From: Nitrococcus mobilis Nb-231
GTDB lineage: Bacteria > Pseudomonadota > Gammaproteobacteria > Nitrococcales > Nitrococcaceae
DNA length: 64,000 nucleotides
Direction of reading: 5' to 3'
Assembly (NCBI RefSeq): GCF_000153205.1
Contig: NZ_CH672427.1
Location: 280,486 to 344,485 of the forward strand
Shown: piece by piece, positions 33,936 through 43,492 of the stretch
Position numbering within the stretch: the stretch's first letter is position 1
Layout: each line of letters begins with the position of its first letter
Position numbers and translations under genes: made by a program
Notes under the pieces: model-generated
Told to the model about the DNA's origin: nothing
The model's database searches: none
Seen by the model: the letters and a program-made list of their open reading frames with translations, nothing else

Positions 33936-34217
33936 GTGCGCTGGGTCATCGGTCTTCTGGTGCTGCTATTGTTGGCGTTGCAGTTGCGCCTGTGGCGCGG
34001 TGACGGCAATATTGCAGAGGTGCTGCAATTGCGCCAGGCGGTAGCCGAGCAGCGCCAAGAAAATACCGAGCTGCGGCGTCGCAATCAGGCTCTGGCAGCC
34101 GATGTGCGGGATCTCAAGCAAGGGTTGCAGGGGCTAGAGGAGCGAGCCCGGCGAGAACTCGGCATGATCGGTCGCGACGAGACTTTTTATCAGGTTGTTT
34201 CGCACGATGACGATTGA
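33936..34217 (+). CDS. ftsB: Cell division protein FtsB
   Basis: FtsB is a small bitopic inner-membrane protein that forms the FtsQLB complex and controls septal peptidoglycan synthesis. The 93-residue product starts at GTG with GGAAG upstream. It has one membrane helix (about residues 3-20, VIGLLVLLLLALQL), then a periplasmic coiled coil (LRQAVAEQRQENTELRRRN), and ends RARRELGMIGRDETFYQVV, a characteristic tail. It overlaps ispD by 11 bases. Confidence 0.95.
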   Translation: MRWVIGLLVLLLLALQLRLWRGDGNIAEVLQLRQAVAEQRQENTELRRRNQALAADVRDLKQGLQGLEERARRELGMIGRDETFYQVVSHDDD

Positions 34218-34932
34218 CCGCAGCGGCGGGTGTTGGGCCGTTGTTCCGGCCGCGGGTGCAGGCCGACGCTTTGGGAGCACGCTGGCCAAGCAGTACCTGC
34301 AGGTGAACGGACGTTGTGTGCTTGCTTGGACGCTCGAGGCGTTGCTGGCAGTGACCGCCATTCAGCGCATCGTCGTCGCGCTTGCAAGCGATGATGACCT
34401 ATGGCCTAAGCTTGGTTTTGCCGGTCACCCGCGCATTAGTACTTGTACCGGAGGTGCAAGCCGAGCCGAATCGGTTCTAAACGGCCTGCAGCAGCTCGCC
34501 GAGTGGGGCGTGCACCCACAGCAGCCGGTGCTGGTCCATGATGCCGCTCGGCCTTGTGTAACACCCCCCGAGATCGAGCGACTGATTGCCGAGGTGGGGG
34601 ACCACCCCGATGGCGGTCTATTGGCGATGCCTGTGCGCGACACGTTGAAGCGCGCGGACAGCGAGGGTCGGGTGGTCGTAACGGTGAATCGGAGTGGCTT
34701 GTGGCAGGCATTGACACCGCAACTTTTCCCGTTGGGTCGGCTGCGTGCCGCGCTTGAACGCGCGGCGGCGGAAGGTGTCGAGGTCACCGACGAGGCACAG
34801 GCGCTGGAGCGCATCGGCGCGTGCCCGCGGTTAGTTGAAGGCGCGTTGCATAACATCAAGCTCACCCATCCTTCCGATCAGGGCTTGGTCGAGCGCATCT
34901 TGGCGGGCGTGCGCGCCGCGAAGCCGATATGA
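34207..34932 (+). CDS. ispD: 2-C-methyl-D-erythritol 4-phosphate cytidylyltransferase
   Basis: IspD makes CDP-methylerythritol from MEP and CTP in the isoprenoid pathway. The 241-residue protein from ATG 34207 has AVVPAAGAGRRFGSTLAKQY (CTP binding), GGASRAESVLNGL, VLVHDAARPCVTP and TDEAQALERIG. An in-frame TTG at 34195 is a less likely start. The start lies inside the end of ftsB and the stop overlaps the ispF start, so three genes are coupled. Confidence 0.97.
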   Translation: MTIDRSGGCWAVVPAAGAGRRFGSTLAKQYLQVNGRCVLAWTLEALLAVTAIQRIVVALASDDDLWPKLGFAGHPRISTCTGGASRAESVLNGLQQLAEWGVHPQQPVLVHDAARPCVTPPEIERLIAEVGDHPDGGLLAMPVRDTLKRADSEGRVVVTVNRSGLWQALTPQLFPLGRLRAALERAAAEGVEVTDEAQALERIGACPRLVEGALHNIKLTHPSDQGLVERILAGVRAAKPI

Positions 34933-35414
34933 TGCTGCGCATCGGACAAGGCTTCGATGCACATCGCTTCTGCGACGGGGGGCGTCTGGTGTTGGGTGGG
35001 GTGATCATTCCCTTTCACCGGAGCCTGCAGGCGCACTCCGATGGCGATTGTTTGCTGCACGCGATCACCGACGCCTTGCTCGGTGCCGTTGGCGCTGGCG
35101 ATCTCGGGCGCCACTTTCCGGATACCGACGAGCAGTATGCCGGTATCGATAGCCGCAGGCTGCTGCGTCGGGCGGGGGCGCTGCTGCAGACGCGGGGCTG
35201 GGAGACGCTTAATATTGATGCCACGGTCATTGCCCAACGCCCCCGACTCGCGGCTTATCTACCGCAGATGGTAGCAAACGTGGCTGAGGATTTGGGCATC
35301 GAAACCGACCGGGTGAACATAAAAGCAACGACGACCGAGGCCATGGGTTTTACCGGACGCGAGGAGGGGCTGGCCGCACTCGCGGTCGCCTTGGTGACCC
35401 GCTGCGCAACTTGA
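34929..35414 (+). CDS. ispF: 2-C-methyl-D-erythritol 2,4-cyclodiphosphate synthase
   Basis: IspF cyclises CDP-ME 2-phosphate with release of CMP. The roughly 160-residue trimer subunit begins LRIGQGFDAHRF (metal Asp and His), with LGGVIIPF, AHSDGDCLLHAITDALLGA (third metal His), GDLGRHFPDTDEQY and KATTTEAMGFTGREEGLAA. Two adjacent ATGs (34929, 34932) are possible. It follows ispD with a 4-base overlap. truD, which follows ispF in Escherichia coli, is absent here. Confidence 0.98.
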   Translation: MMLRIGQGFDAHRFCDGGRLVLGGVIIPFHRSLQAHSDGDCLLHAITDALLGAVGAGDLGRHFPDTDEQYAGIDSRRLLRRAGALLQTRGWETLNIDATVIAQRPRLAAYLPQMVANVAEDLGIETDRVNIKATTTEAMGFTGREEGLAALAVALVTRCAT

Positions 35415-35501
35415 TGTGAAGCATCGCTCCGGCGGCAAGCTCCGGGCGATCGAGCAATGCTCGGGGGGTATTTTTGCGGCCTTGTTTGGCTCGGACGGCC
35501 C

Positions 35502-36062
35502 TCAAATGCCTGGTGTGCGGTGATGCTGTAGCAGCACGTAGACGGCGCCGGTACCGCCGTCCACCGGCCGGGCGGAGCAGAAAGCGAGCACTTCGGCCCG
35601 TTGCCGCAGCCAGCGATCGACTCGGCCTTTGAGGATCGGTCCGCGATTGCTCGAACGCCGGCCCTTGCCGTGGATGATTCGCACGCAGCGATAATCACGG
35701 TGACGGCACTGGCTAAGAAAGCGAGTTAAGGCGTGCCGGGCAGTGACGGCGGTCATCCCATGCAAGTCCAGCTCGGCAGCGACGCGGTAATACCCGCGCC
35801 TGAGCCGGCGTAATACCCGGTGCTGCAGACCGGGCCGCAGATAGGCGAGCTCCTCGCCGGTTTCGTTGTACGGGATTGATATTCCGTCGGCCGGTAGCAG
35901 CAGCGCTTGCAGGACGGCGCGATCATCGGCCCGTCGTTGCAGGGGAACAGGAGCCGGGCGCGGAGCGTCGATATCAGGGGTTTCATCGACATCAAGCGGT
36001 TGCACACGCTGCATGGCTGCCCGGAAGAACTCTAAATCGGCATCGTGATCTCGATCGGTCAT
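35502..36062 (-). CDS. Smr-domain protein (SmrA-like, MutS2 C-terminal family)
   Basis: The 186-residue protein has an N-terminal variable region and a C-terminal Smr domain. The Smr motifs are AELDLHGMT (about residue 95), RIIHGKGRRS (about 127) and GGTGAVYVLL (about 168). Smr domains in this group have DNA-nicking or RNA-cleaving activity, but the physiological role is poorly defined. It lies on the strand opposite its neighbours, between ispF and surE, where truD is often found. The ATG at 36062 has only a weak ribosome binding site. Confidence 0.85.
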   Translation of the reverse strand: MTDRDHDADLEFFRAAMQRVQPLDVDETPDIDAPRPAPVPLQRRADDRAVLQALLLPADGISIPYNETGEELAYLRPGLQHRVLRRLRRGYYRVAAELDLHGMTAVTARHALTRFLSQCRHRDYRCVRIIHGKGRRSSNRGPILKGRVDRWLRQRAEVLAFCSARPVDGGTGAVYVLLQHHRTPGI

Positions 36063-36385
36063 GATGCTTAATGCCTCTTGAAGGTCCGCCCCTTCGTTAC
36101 TGTTATCCTAACAGCTGGAATACTTGCATAGGCAAGCGCGAGACAGAGCCGAAACAGAAAAGCAGGGCATGCTCCGAGCTGCGGTGCGCCGAGAGGTGGA
36201 GAGGAGTGCATCGAAGCGGGGCCAACGCGTTGCCCGGATTGACCTCGTTGTCACACGGTTTCGCAGGTAAGCGTTGCCGCCGCCGAGCCGCCCTTGCCGC
36301 TGGCACAGCAGTACCGGACGAGGGCTCGAAGTGGTGAAGATCGCTGCGCCGAGGCGCGTCATACTTAGGAAGTGCACGCAAGATC
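36063..36385. other. Divergent intergenic region between the Smr gene and surE
   Basis: I see no convincing gene here. The open frames (for example 36071-36337) lack ribosome binding sites and resemble nothing I know. Small inverted repeats occur: CTGTTA/TAACAG near 36098-36112 and CTTGC/GCAAG near 36124-36137. It presumably holds the promoters for both flanking genes, but no clear -35/-10 pair was found. Confidence 0.5.
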
Positions 36386-37135
36386 ATGCGGTTACTGGTC
36401 AGCAATGACGATGGTTATCAGGCATGCGGGATCATCGAGCTCGCGCAGGCGTTGCGGGAAGTTGCAGACGTCACGGTCGTGGCCCCGGAACGGGATCGCA
36501 GCGGTTCGAGCAACTCACTGACACTGGATTACCCCATTCGAGTCGCGCGCCTCGCGCCCGATGTCTACCGTGTCGAGGGCACGCCGACCGATTGTGTTCA
36601 TCTGGCGGTCACCGGGCTACTCGACCACCAACCGGACATGGTGATCTCTGGTATCAACGCCGGTGCGAATCTGGGCGATGATGTGCTCTACAGTGGAACC
36701 GTTGCGGCTGCGATGGAGGGACGCTTCCTCGGCTTGCCGGCTATCGCGATCTCCTTGGCCGCGGCATCGCCTACCCGCTACGATACTGCTACGCAGGTGG
36801 CTCGCCTGCTCTTCGAGCGCTTGAAAATGGATCCACTACCGGCCGATACCATACTCAACGTCAACGTTCCCGACCGCCCGTGGCGGGAGCTCAACGGTTT
36901 CGAGGCGACGCGGTTGGGGCAGCGTCATCAAGCCGAGGCGGTTGTACGCGCGGAGGATCCCCGCGGTCGCCCGATCTATTGGATCGGTCCCCCAGGAATG
37001 GAACAGGACGCGGGGCCCGGAACCGATTTTCACGCGGTGAACCGCGGTTTTGTCTCGATCACCCCCATTCAGGTCGATCTGACCCGGTATCAAGCATTGG
37101 ATCAGATCGCAGGATGGATCGAAGGGTTGCGTTGA
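36386..37135 (+). CDS. surE: 5'/3'-nucleotidase SurE
   Basis: SurE is a metal-dependent phosphatase for nucleoside monophosphates, linked to stationary-phase survival. The 249-residue protein begins [16 protein letters not shown], with the metal Asp pair. It has [31 protein letters not shown] and [20 protein letters not shown], all family landmarks. It starts the surE-pcm-yqaA-nlpD-rpoS run; its stop overlaps the pcm start. Confidence 0.97.
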   Translation: MRLLVSNDDGYQACGIIELAQALREVADVTVVAPERDRSGSSNSLTLDYPIRVARLAPDVYRVEGTPTDCVHLAVTGLLDHQPDMVISGINAGANLGDDVLYSGTVAAAMEGRFLGLPAIAISLAAASPTRYDTATQVARLLFERLKMDPLPADTILNVNVPDRPWRELNGFEATRLGQRHQAEAVVRAEDPRGRPIYWIGPPGMEQDAGPGTDFHAVNRGFVSITPIQVDLTRYQALDQIAGWIEGLR

Positions 37136-37797
37136 TGGATGGGCGTCGCGTAGTGGGAATCGGTATGACCTCGCAGCGTACGCGTGAGCGGCTGGTGGCG
37201 CGTCTCAGCGAAGCCGGCATAACCGACCCACGGGTGCTCAACGCGATCCGCCAGGTACCGCGTCACCTGTTCGTCGAGGAGGCGCTAGCAAGCCGAGCTT
37301 ATGACAATACCGCCCTGCCCATCGGTTATGGCCAGACTATTTCGCAACCGTTCATCGTCGCCCAGATGACCCAGCTGTTGTTGGAAGGGCAAGCGTTGCA
37401 CAAAGTGTTGGAGGTGGGTACCGGCTCCGCTTATCAGGCCGCGGTGCTTGCGAATTTGATCCCGTATGTCTTCAGTCTCGAGCGGTTACGCGTGCTGCAT
37501 AATCGCGCTCATCGGCTGATACGCGAGCTGCGGCTGAGCAATGTTCGTCTGCGCCTGGGAGACGGTCACGAGGGTTGGCCCGGTGAGGCCCCCTTCGATG
37601 GCATCATCCTCACGGCGGCGCCGCTGGCGATTCCTAAGAGCTTAACTGAGCAGCTGACTGTAGGTGGTCGACTGGTAGCACCTGTTGGTACGGGCGGAAA
37701 TCAGAGTATGCGCGTTTGCGAGCGCACTGAGCAGGGGCTGATTTGTCGTGATGTCAGCCGCGTGAGCTTTGTGCCGATGAAGCATGGTCTTGGATGA
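37135..37797 (+). CDS. pcm: Protein-L-isoaspartate O-methyltransferase
   Basis: Pcm methylates isoaspartyl residues so damaged proteins can be repaired, using S-adenosylmethionine. The 220-residue product from ATG 37135 (overlapping the surE stop) has RHLFVEEALASRAYDNTALP and GYGQTISQPFIVAQMTQLL. The SAM site KVLEVGTGSAYQAAVLA and the motif FDGIILTAA follow. An internal start (MTSQRTRERL, 37165) is also possible. Coupling with surE is typical, and both act in stationary phase under the adjacent rpoS. Confidence 0.97.
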   Translation: MDGRRVVGIGMTSQRTRERLVARLSEAGITDPRVLNAIRQVPRHLFVEEALASRAYDNTALPIGYGQTISQPFIVAQMTQLLLEGQALHKVLEVGTGSAYQAAVLANLIPYVFSLERLRVLHNRAHRLIRELRLSNVRLRLGDGHEGWPGEAPFDGIILTAAPLAIPKSLTEQLTVGGRLVAPVGTGGNQSMRVCERTEQGLICRDVSRVSFVPMKHGLG

Positions 37798-38378
37798 GGC
37801 ACCTGTTCAGCCGGCTCTATAGCGCTACGCGGTACGGTGCCGGCCATCCGCGTGCTCCCTGGTTTTTGGCCGCGTTGAGCTTCGCCGAGTCTTCCTTTTT
37901 TCCGGTGCCGCCGGATGTCATGTTGGCGCCGATGGTGTTGGTGCAGCCCCGCCGAGCAGTGCATTTCGCCGTGCTGACGACACTGGCATCGGTGCTCGGT
38001 GGTTTGCTCGGTTATGTGATCGGCTACTATGCTTTTGAGCTCGTTCGCCCTTTATTGTATTCGTGGGGGCAATGGCAAAGCTATCTCACGGTGCACGATT
38101 GGTTCGATCGTTGGGGGTTTTGGGTGATTTTGGTAGCCGGTTTCTCACCGATCCCCTACAAAGTGTTCACGATTGCCGCCGGCGCCATGCACGTTGCCGT
38201 AATTCCATTCATCTTGGCTTCTCTGCTTGGCCGAGGGGGGCGGTTCTTTCTGGTGGCTATTCTTGTCGCCTGGGGTGGTGTCAAGCTGGAGCCTTGGCTG
38301 CGTACCTACATCGACTGGGTGGGGTGGGTAACCGTTGCTGTCCTCATGCTGGTTGTGGTGTGTCTGCGGTTATTGTGA
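37794..38378 (+). CDS. yqaA: DedA-family inner membrane protein YqaA
   Basis: The 194-residue protein has several membrane segments and the YqaA/SNARE-associated (DedA) pattern: FAESSFFPVPPDVMLAP near residue 32, SVLGGLLGYVIGYY, and GFSPIPYKVFTIAAG around residue 118. DedA proteins are proposed lipid or undecaprenyl-phosphate transporters, though the YqaA branch is not assigned a substrate. It overlaps pcm by four bases (ATGA) and nlpD at TGATG, placing it firmly in this operon. Confidence 0.9.
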   Translation: MRHLFSRLYSATRYGAGHPRAPWFLAALSFAESSFFPVPPDVMLAPMVLVQPRRAVHFAVLTTLASVLGGLLGYVIGYYAFELVRPLLYSWGQWQSYLTVHDWFDRWGFWVILVAGFSPIPYKVFTIAAGAMHVAVIPFILASLLGRGGRFFLVAILVAWGGVKLEPWLRTYIDWVGWVTVAVLMLVVVCLRLL

Positions 38379-39145
38379 TGGCACGGCGTGTTTTGCTTGG
38401 TCTTGGGGTGCTCGCCTTTGTCGCTATAGGCTGCAGCGAATTCAATTACGGTCGCCATGACCTTCGGCCGCGCACCGCGACTGGGCCGCCACCGCAGGTA
38501 TACATCGTGCGCCAAGGCGATACGCTGTTTTCGGTGGCTTGGCGCTATGGCTTGGATTATCGGAGCATCGCCCGCTGGAATGGCATAGCGTCGCCCTATA
38601 CGATCTATCCCAAGCAGCGCCTGCGGTTGCGTCCTTCCGCCACGCTCAATCGTCAGGTGGCGGAGCGTCCGAGCCGAGTGAAATCGGCGGCAAAGTCAAA
38701 GCCTCTTGCCAAGCCCTCACCCGTTCCCAAGCCTCAGCCTTCTGTGCCGGCTCCCGTCGCCGAGCCGGATTCCGGGATCGTTTGGCGCTGGCCTGCCGAG
38801 GGCACTGTTCTGCGGCATTTTCATGCCGATGGTGCGGGTATGAGGGGGATTACGCTGCAGGGTCAGTTGGGTGAGCCGATCCGGGCCGCGGCGGCCGGTC
38901 GCGTAGTCTACAGCGGCAATGGATTACGGGGCTACGGTAACTTGATCATTGTCAAACACAACGGCACCTATATCACCGCTTACGGCTACAATCGCGAACT
39001 GCTCGTGCGCGAAGGCGATAAGGTTCGTGTCGGGCAGATCATCGCGCGCATGGGGTTGGGTCCAGCGCATCAGCCGGCCGCCCACTTTGAAATTCGGCGC
39101 AACGGCAAGCCAGTGGACCCCTTACGGTATTTGCCTCCACCTTGA
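38378..39145 (+). CDS. nlpD: Murein hydrolase activator NlpD (LysM and M23 lipoprotein)
   Basis: NlpD is an outer-membrane lipoprotein that activates the amidase AmiC at the division septum. The 255-residue precursor has a lipoprotein signal with lipobox AIGC at about residue 22. A LysM domain follows ([20 protein letters not shown], about 48-90), then a Pro/Lys linker ([19 protein letters not shown]), and a degenerate M23 peptidase domain (about 135-253). The expected zinc His positions are partly changed ([18 protein letters not shown]), consistent with a non-catalytic activator. It overlaps the yqaA stop and precedes rpoS. Confidence 0.95.
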   Translation: MARRVLLGLGVLAFVAIGCSEFNYGRHDLRPRTATGPPPQVYIVRQGDTLFSVAWRYGLDYRSIARWNGIASPYTIYPKQRLRLRPSATLNRQVAERPSRVKSAAKSKPLAKPSPVPKPQPSVPAPVAEPDSGIVWRWPAEGTVLRHFHADGAGMRGITLQGQLGEPIRAAAAGRVVYSGNGLRGYGNLIIVKHNGTYITAYGYNRELLVREGDKVRVGQIIARMGLGPAHQPAAHFEIRRNGKPVDPLRYLPPP

Positions 39146-39166
39146 CGAGGGACGGATGCCGAGGCA

Positions 39167-39195
39167 TTGCACGGGATATTCTACGAGCATATATT
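39167..39195 (+). promoter_or_regulatory. Candidate sigma-70 promoter for rpoS
   Basis: TTGCAC (39167-39172) and TATATT (39190-39195) are spaced 17 bp apart in the nlpD-rpoS interval. It would give an rpoS leader of about 100 nt. In other gammaproteobacteria the main rpoS promoter lies inside nlpD, so this one may be additional. Confidence 0.45.
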
Positions 39196-39303
39196 GGACT
39201 GACCAGAAGAAAAACGCTGGTTTTTCCGGCGGTGCCTATGGATGCAGGCGACGCTGAATACCCGCGCACCGCAGCATTGGGCGGGCCCGACGGAGGAGAA
39301 GCC

Positions 39304-40308
39304 ATGGCGAAGAAGCAGGCGGTGGAGATCGACACGGACGTTGCGGTAGAGAATCTCGATCTCACCGAGGATGAGTTTGTTCTCGATGAACGGGAGGCAA
39401 GCTCAGCTCCAGCTGGAAATCAAGACGAGCAGGACGTGGGAGAGCGTTGCGCACAACGCAAGATGGAACACCAGGACACACTTGATCCCACCCAGATCTA
39501 TCTCAACGAAATCGGCTATTCGCCGTTATTGACCGCCAAGGAGGAAGTATATTATGCGCGCCGCGCCCAAGGGGGTGACGAATCGGCGCGCAAGCGAATG
39601 ATCGAGAGCAATTTACGGTTGGTGGTCAAGATTGCGCGGCGCTATATGAATCGTGGGCTCGCTTTTCTCGACCTGATCGAAGAAGGCAATCTGGGCCTCA
39701 TACGGGCAGTAGAGAAGTTTGATCCTGAGCGTGGGTTTCGCTTTTCCACTTATGCGACCTGGTGGATCCGGCAAACCATCGAACGCGCGATCATGAATCA
39801 GACCCGTACGATTCGACTACCAATACACGTTATCAAAGAGATAAATCAGTATCTACGCGTCGCACGGCAATTGGTGCAGCGGTTGGACCACGAACCGACA
39901 CTTGAGGAGATTGCGATAGCGATGGATCGTTCCATCGAGGACGTGCGTCATATGATGGGGCTCAACGAGGGGGTTACTTCCGTCGATATCCCGATCGGTC
40001 GAGATGCCGACCGGGTTTTGCTGGATGCCATTCCCGACGAGGTGAACCCGGACCCTTTTGCTGCATTGCAAGACGAGGATGTCGTTTCTCATTTGGATGC
40101 CTGGCTCAATGAACTCACCGAGAAGCAGCGAGCAGTGGTGGAACGGCGTTTTGGCTTGCATGGTCACGAGAAGGCGACGCTGGAGGAGGTGGGTGACGAA
40201 ATTGGGGTGACGCGTGAGCGGGTTCGCCAAATCCAGATCGATGCGCTGAAAAAGCTGCGTGAAGTGATGGAGCGCTCGGGTTTCTCGCAGGACACTGTCT
40301 TCGGTTGA
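39304..40308 (+). CDS. rpoS: RNA polymerase sigma factor RpoS
   Basis: RpoS directs the general stress and stationary-phase response. ATG 39304 follows GGAGGAGAAGCC. The 334-residue protein has an acidic N-terminal region (region 1.1-like, about 1-55), region 1.2 ([20 protein letters not shown]), and region 2 with [20 protein letters not shown] and [17 protein letters not shown]. Region 3 ([12 protein letters not shown]) and region 4 with [20 protein letters not shown] follow. The position after nlpD is diagnostic for RpoS rather than RpoD. Confidence 0.97.
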   Translation: MAKKQAVEIDTDVAVENLDLTEDEFVLDEREASSAPAGNQDEQDVGERCAQRKMEHQDTLDPTQIYLNEIGYSPLLTAKEEVYYARRAQGGDESARKRMIESNLRLVVKIARRYMNRGLAFLDLIEEGNLGLIRAVEKFDPERGFRFSTYATWWIRQTIERAIMNQTRTIRLPIHVIKEINQYLRVARQLVQRLDHEPTLEEIAIAMDRSIEDVRHMMGLNEGVTSVDIPIGRDADRVLLDAIPDEVNPDPFAALQDEDVVSHLDAWLNELTEKQRAVVERRFGLHGHEKATLEEVGDEIGVTRERVRQIQIDALKKLREVMERSGFSQDTVFG

Positions 40309-40395
40309 CGGCCGCGGTATTGGGCCGAGGACGATTGATAAGGTGGATCTCGGGCGGCTGGGCGATGAGAATGGTTCACGGTACTTCGGTCTGTT

Positions 40396-40779
40396 TCAGC
40401 AGATGATCAGGGCAGCGACGACTCGACGGCCTTCGGACATCAATATATTGTAGGTCCGGCAGGCTGAGGGAGTGTCCATGATTTCAAGGCCAATACCCCG
40501 CTCTAGTAGGCTGAGCATGATGTTTCGGGGGGGGAAATGCTGCTGCGGGCCGGTACCGAGTAGTACGATCTCCGGTGCGAGCTCAATGATAGCGTCTATG
40601 TGCATGGGTTCCAGCTCCTCGAAATGACGAGGTGGCCAACCTCGAAGGAGCTTATCCGGGGCTACGACAGCGCTGGTTTCGAGCACCCATTCGTTGATGG
40701 TGACCCGACCGGGCTCATAGCTTTTGATGCGATAGGCCTTAACATCGCCATTTTCAAGTATCATCTTCATCTTTATCAC
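40396..40779 (-). CDS. Mth938-like (DUF498/NDUFAF3 family) protein
   Basis: The 127-residue protein carries the Mth938-fold pattern: YRIKSYEPGRVTINE near the N-terminus, PEIVLLGTGPQQHFPP in the middle, and GIGLEIMDTPSACRTYNILM near the end. The mitochondrial relative assists complex I assembly; the bacterial role is not established. It is convergent with rpoS and divergent from alaC. No operon partner is evident. Confidence 0.85.
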   Translation of the reverse strand: MIKMKMILENGDVKAYRIKSYEPGRVTINEWVLETSAVVAPDKLLRGWPPRHFEELEPMHIDAIIELAPEIVLLGTGPQQHFPPRNIMLSLLERGIGLEIMDTPSACRTYNILMSEGRRVVAALIIC

Positions 40780-40934
40780 AGTAACCGTTGTGGCGAGCGG
40801 CGTTGCGTTGACAGCGTTTTCACCACTCGGTAGCTTGCCATAAAGCCTCGCTTTTTATTGCGGTGCGCTCGGATTCGGTTCCGAGAAGCTCGGTAAGCGG
40901 TTGTGTGTCATGGACATTCAGAGCGGCGACGATC

Positions 40935-42140
40935 GTGGAACGACAACCCGAGTTGAACGCGGAATTCCCGCGGATTAAACGCCTCCCCCCTTATGTATTC
41001 AATATAGTCAATGAACTCAAGGCGAGTGCCCGCGCCCGCGGTGAAGACATCATCGATTTTGGCATGGGCAACCCGGACCGCCCCACCCCCGCTCACATCG
41101 TAGAGAAGCTGACCGAGGTGGTGCAGCGCCCCGATACCCACCGTTATTCCATGTCACGGGGTATCCCCCGGTTGCGTAAAGCCATTACCGATTGGTATGC
41201 GCGGCGTTTTGACGTCGAGCTCGATCCGCAAAGCGAGGCCATCGTCACCATTGGCTCGAAAGAGGGCTTGGCGCATTTGGCACTCGCCACCTTGGGGCCG
41301 GGAGATAATGTTTTAGTACCCAATCCCTCTTATCCGATCCATCCCTATGGAGTAGTGATTGCGGGCGCCGATATCCGCCACGTGCCGTTGACGCCAGAGA
41401 TCGATTTTTTCGCCGAATTGAAAAGGGCAGTCAAGGATACCTGGCCAAAGCCGAAAATGCTGATCCTAAACTTTCCGGCAAATCCCAGCACGCAGTGTGT
41501 CGACCTTGACTTTTTCGAGCAACTGGTCGCCGTGTGTCGTGAGCATGGTATTTGGATCGTCCATGATCTGGCTTATGCGGATATCGTTTTCGATAATTAC
41601 GTCGCGCCCTCCGTTTTACAGGTGCCGGGCGCCAAAGCAATCGCCGTCGAGTGCTTTTCGTTGTCGAAAAGTTATAACATGCCCGGCTGGCGGGTCGGGT
41701 TCCTCTGTGGCAACCCCAAGCTCATCGCTGCATTGGCGCGCATGAAATCATACCTCGACTACGGTATGTTTACGCCGGTTCAGGTCGCGGCCATTGCGGC
41801 CCTGGAGGGGCCGCAAGATTGTGTCATCGAGATTCGGGAAACCTACCGTCGGCGCCGAGATGTGCTGTGCGACGGTTTGGTCGCCGCCGGCTGGGAAGTG
41901 AGCAAGCCCAAAGCGACGATGTTCGTATGGGCGCCCATACCGTCAGAGTATCGAGCTATGGGCTCGTTGGAGTTCACCAAGAAGCTGCTGAGCGAGGCCA
42001 AGGTGGCTGTCTCCCCCGGCATCGGTTTTGGTGAATACGGCGACGATCATGTCCGCTTCGGTTTGATCGAGAACGAACATCGTACTCGGCAGGCTATTCG
42101 GGGGATAAAGCAGATGTTGCGCAAAAACGGCCGTTTCTGA
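40935..42140 (+). CDS. alaC: Alanine-synthesising aminotransferase AlaC
   Basis: AlaC is a PLP enzyme that forms alanine from pyruvate and glutamate. The product closely follows the family: [78 protein letters not shown] and [15 protein letters not shown] with the PLP Lys. GTG 40935 is chosen because it aligns with homologues; the frame extends upstream to 40863 without resemblance. It is 401 residues long. hom begins 15 bp downstream, grouping aspartate-family and alanine synthesis. Confidence 0.93.
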   Translation: MERQPELNAEFPRIKRLPPYVFNIVNELKASARARGEDIIDFGMGNPDRPTPAHIVEKLTEVVQRPDTHRYSMSRGIPRLRKAITDWYARRFDVELDPQSEAIVTIGSKEGLAHLALATLGPGDNVLVPNPSYPIHPYGVVIAGADIRHVPLTPEIDFFAELKRAVKDTWPKPKMLILNFPANPSTQCVDLDFFEQLVAVCREHGIWIVHDLAYADIVFDNYVAPSVLQVPGAKAIAVECFSLSKSYNMPGWRVGFLCGNPKLIAALARMKSYLDYGMFTPVQVAAIAALEGPQDCVIEIRETYRRRRDVLCDGLVAAGWEVSKPKATMFVWAPIPSEYRAMGSLEFTKKLLSEAKVAVSPGIGFGEYGDDHVRFGLIENEHRTRQAIRGIKQMLRKNGRF

Positions 42141-42155
42141 GGAGGAGAAGCAGCA

Positions 42156-43466
42156 GTGAAGGCGGTGAAAGTCGGTCTGCTGGGGCTTGGCACGGTCGGA
42201 GGGGGCACGGTCAACCTGTTGGCGCGTAACCGCGACGAGATCACTCGCCGCGCCGGCCGAGCCATCGATGTCGTACATGCCGCCACGCGCCACCTGGATC
42301 GACCGCGCACTTGCAGCACGGCCGGGATCCGGCTGACTACCGATCTGTTCGAAGTGGTCGACAATCCTGAGATTGAGATCATCGTCGAGCTCATCGGCGG
42401 TGAATCCTTGGCCAAGGAGTTGACGCTACGTGCCATCGACAATGGTAAACACGTCGTAACGGCCAACAAAGCGTTGATTGCCTTACACGGCAACGAGATT
42501 TTTCGGCGCGCGCGCGACAAAGGTGCCTCCATCGGCTTTGAGGCGGCGGTGGCGGGCGGTATACCCATCATCAAGGCGGTACGCGAGGCTTTGGTGGGCA
42601 ATCGGATCGAGTGGCTCGCCGGCATCATCAATGGTACCGCCAACTTTATTCTTAGTGAGATGTTTTACGAGAGCCGAGAGTTCGGTGAGGTGTTAGCCGA
42701 AGCGCAGCGCCTGGGTTATGCCGAGGCCGATCCCACTTTTGATGTAGAGGGGATCGATGCTGCTCATAAGCTCACGATTCTGGCATCGATCGCGTTCGGC
42801 ATCCCGCTGCAGTTCGATAAGGTTCATATCGAGGGGATTACCCATATTAACCGTGAAGACGTGGCTTATGCTGAGGAGTTTGGTTTTAGAATCAAACACT
42901 TGGGAATTTGCCGGCGCGACGAACGGGGTATTAGCTTGCGCGTGCATCCGACCTTGCTGCCGGCCAGGCAGCTGCTCTCTAGCGTTGACGGGGTAATGAA
43001 TGCGGTTATGGTCAAAAGCGATGCGCTTGGCCCCACGCTCTACTATGGAGCCGGAGCTGGAGCCGAGCCCACTGCTTCGGCCGTAGTCGCCGACTTGGTG
43101 GACGTGGTCCGAGAATTTACGCTGGAGCCCGAAAACCGCGTGCCCTTCTTGGCTTTCCAGTCCGATGCCTTGTCGCATGAACCGCTGTTACCGCTCCCGG
43201 AAATCGAGGCGGCTTACTATCTGCGCATGCAAGCCATGGATCAACCCGGCGTTTTGGCCGAGGTCACGCGCTTGCTTGGAGAAGCCGCGATCAGCATCGA
43301 AGCGATCATCCAGAAACAGCCCACCCCCGGCGCCGAGGAGGTGCCCGTGATCATACTCACCCACCGCGTGCGGGAGTGGCAGATCCAGCAAGCCTGTGCG
43401 CGTATCGAGCAACTCGACTCCATTCAAGGGTATATTACGCGTATCCGCGTGGAAAGGCTTGACTAG
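42156..43466 (+). CDS. hom: Homoserine dehydrogenase
   Basis: Hom reduces aspartate semialdehyde to homoserine for threonine and methionine. The 436-residue single-function enzyme starts at GTG with GAGGAGGAGAAG upstream. It has the Rossmann start VKVGLLGLGTVGGGTV, VTANKALIALHG, GFEAAVAGGIPIIKAVRE, NGTANFILSEM and EADPTFDVEGIDAAHKL. A C-terminal ACT domain (last about 80 residues, AMDQPGVLAEVTRLLGEAAI) suggests threonine feedback. thrC follows after 26 bp. Confidence 0.97.
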   Translation: MKAVKVGLLGLGTVGGGTVNLLARNRDEITRRAGRAIDVVHAATRHLDRPRTCSTAGIRLTTDLFEVVDNPEIEIIVELIGGESLAKELTLRAIDNGKHVVTANKALIALHGNEIFRRARDKGASIGFEAAVAGGIPIIKAVREALVGNRIEWLAGIINGTANFILSEMFYESREFGEVLAEAQRLGYAEADPTFDVEGIDAAHKLTILASIAFGIPLQFDKVHIEGITHINREDVAYAEEFGFRIKHLGICRRDERGISLRVHPTLLPARQLLSSVDGVMNAVMVKSDALGPTLYYGAGAGAEPTASAVVADLVDVVREFTLEPENRVPFLAFQSDALSHEPLLPLPEIEAAYYLRMQAMDQPGVLAEVTRLLGEAAISIEAIIQKQPTPGAEEVPVIILTHRVREWQIQQACARIEQLDSIQGYITRIRVERLD

Positions 43467-43492
43467 GGCCTGCATAAGAACCCAAGGGAACC

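Noticed and set aside
36103..36405. Open frames on both strands between the Smr gene and surE, including a 34-codon Arg-rich frame near 36169
   Set aside because: No start signals and no family resemblance; the one on the minus strand overlaps the surE start.
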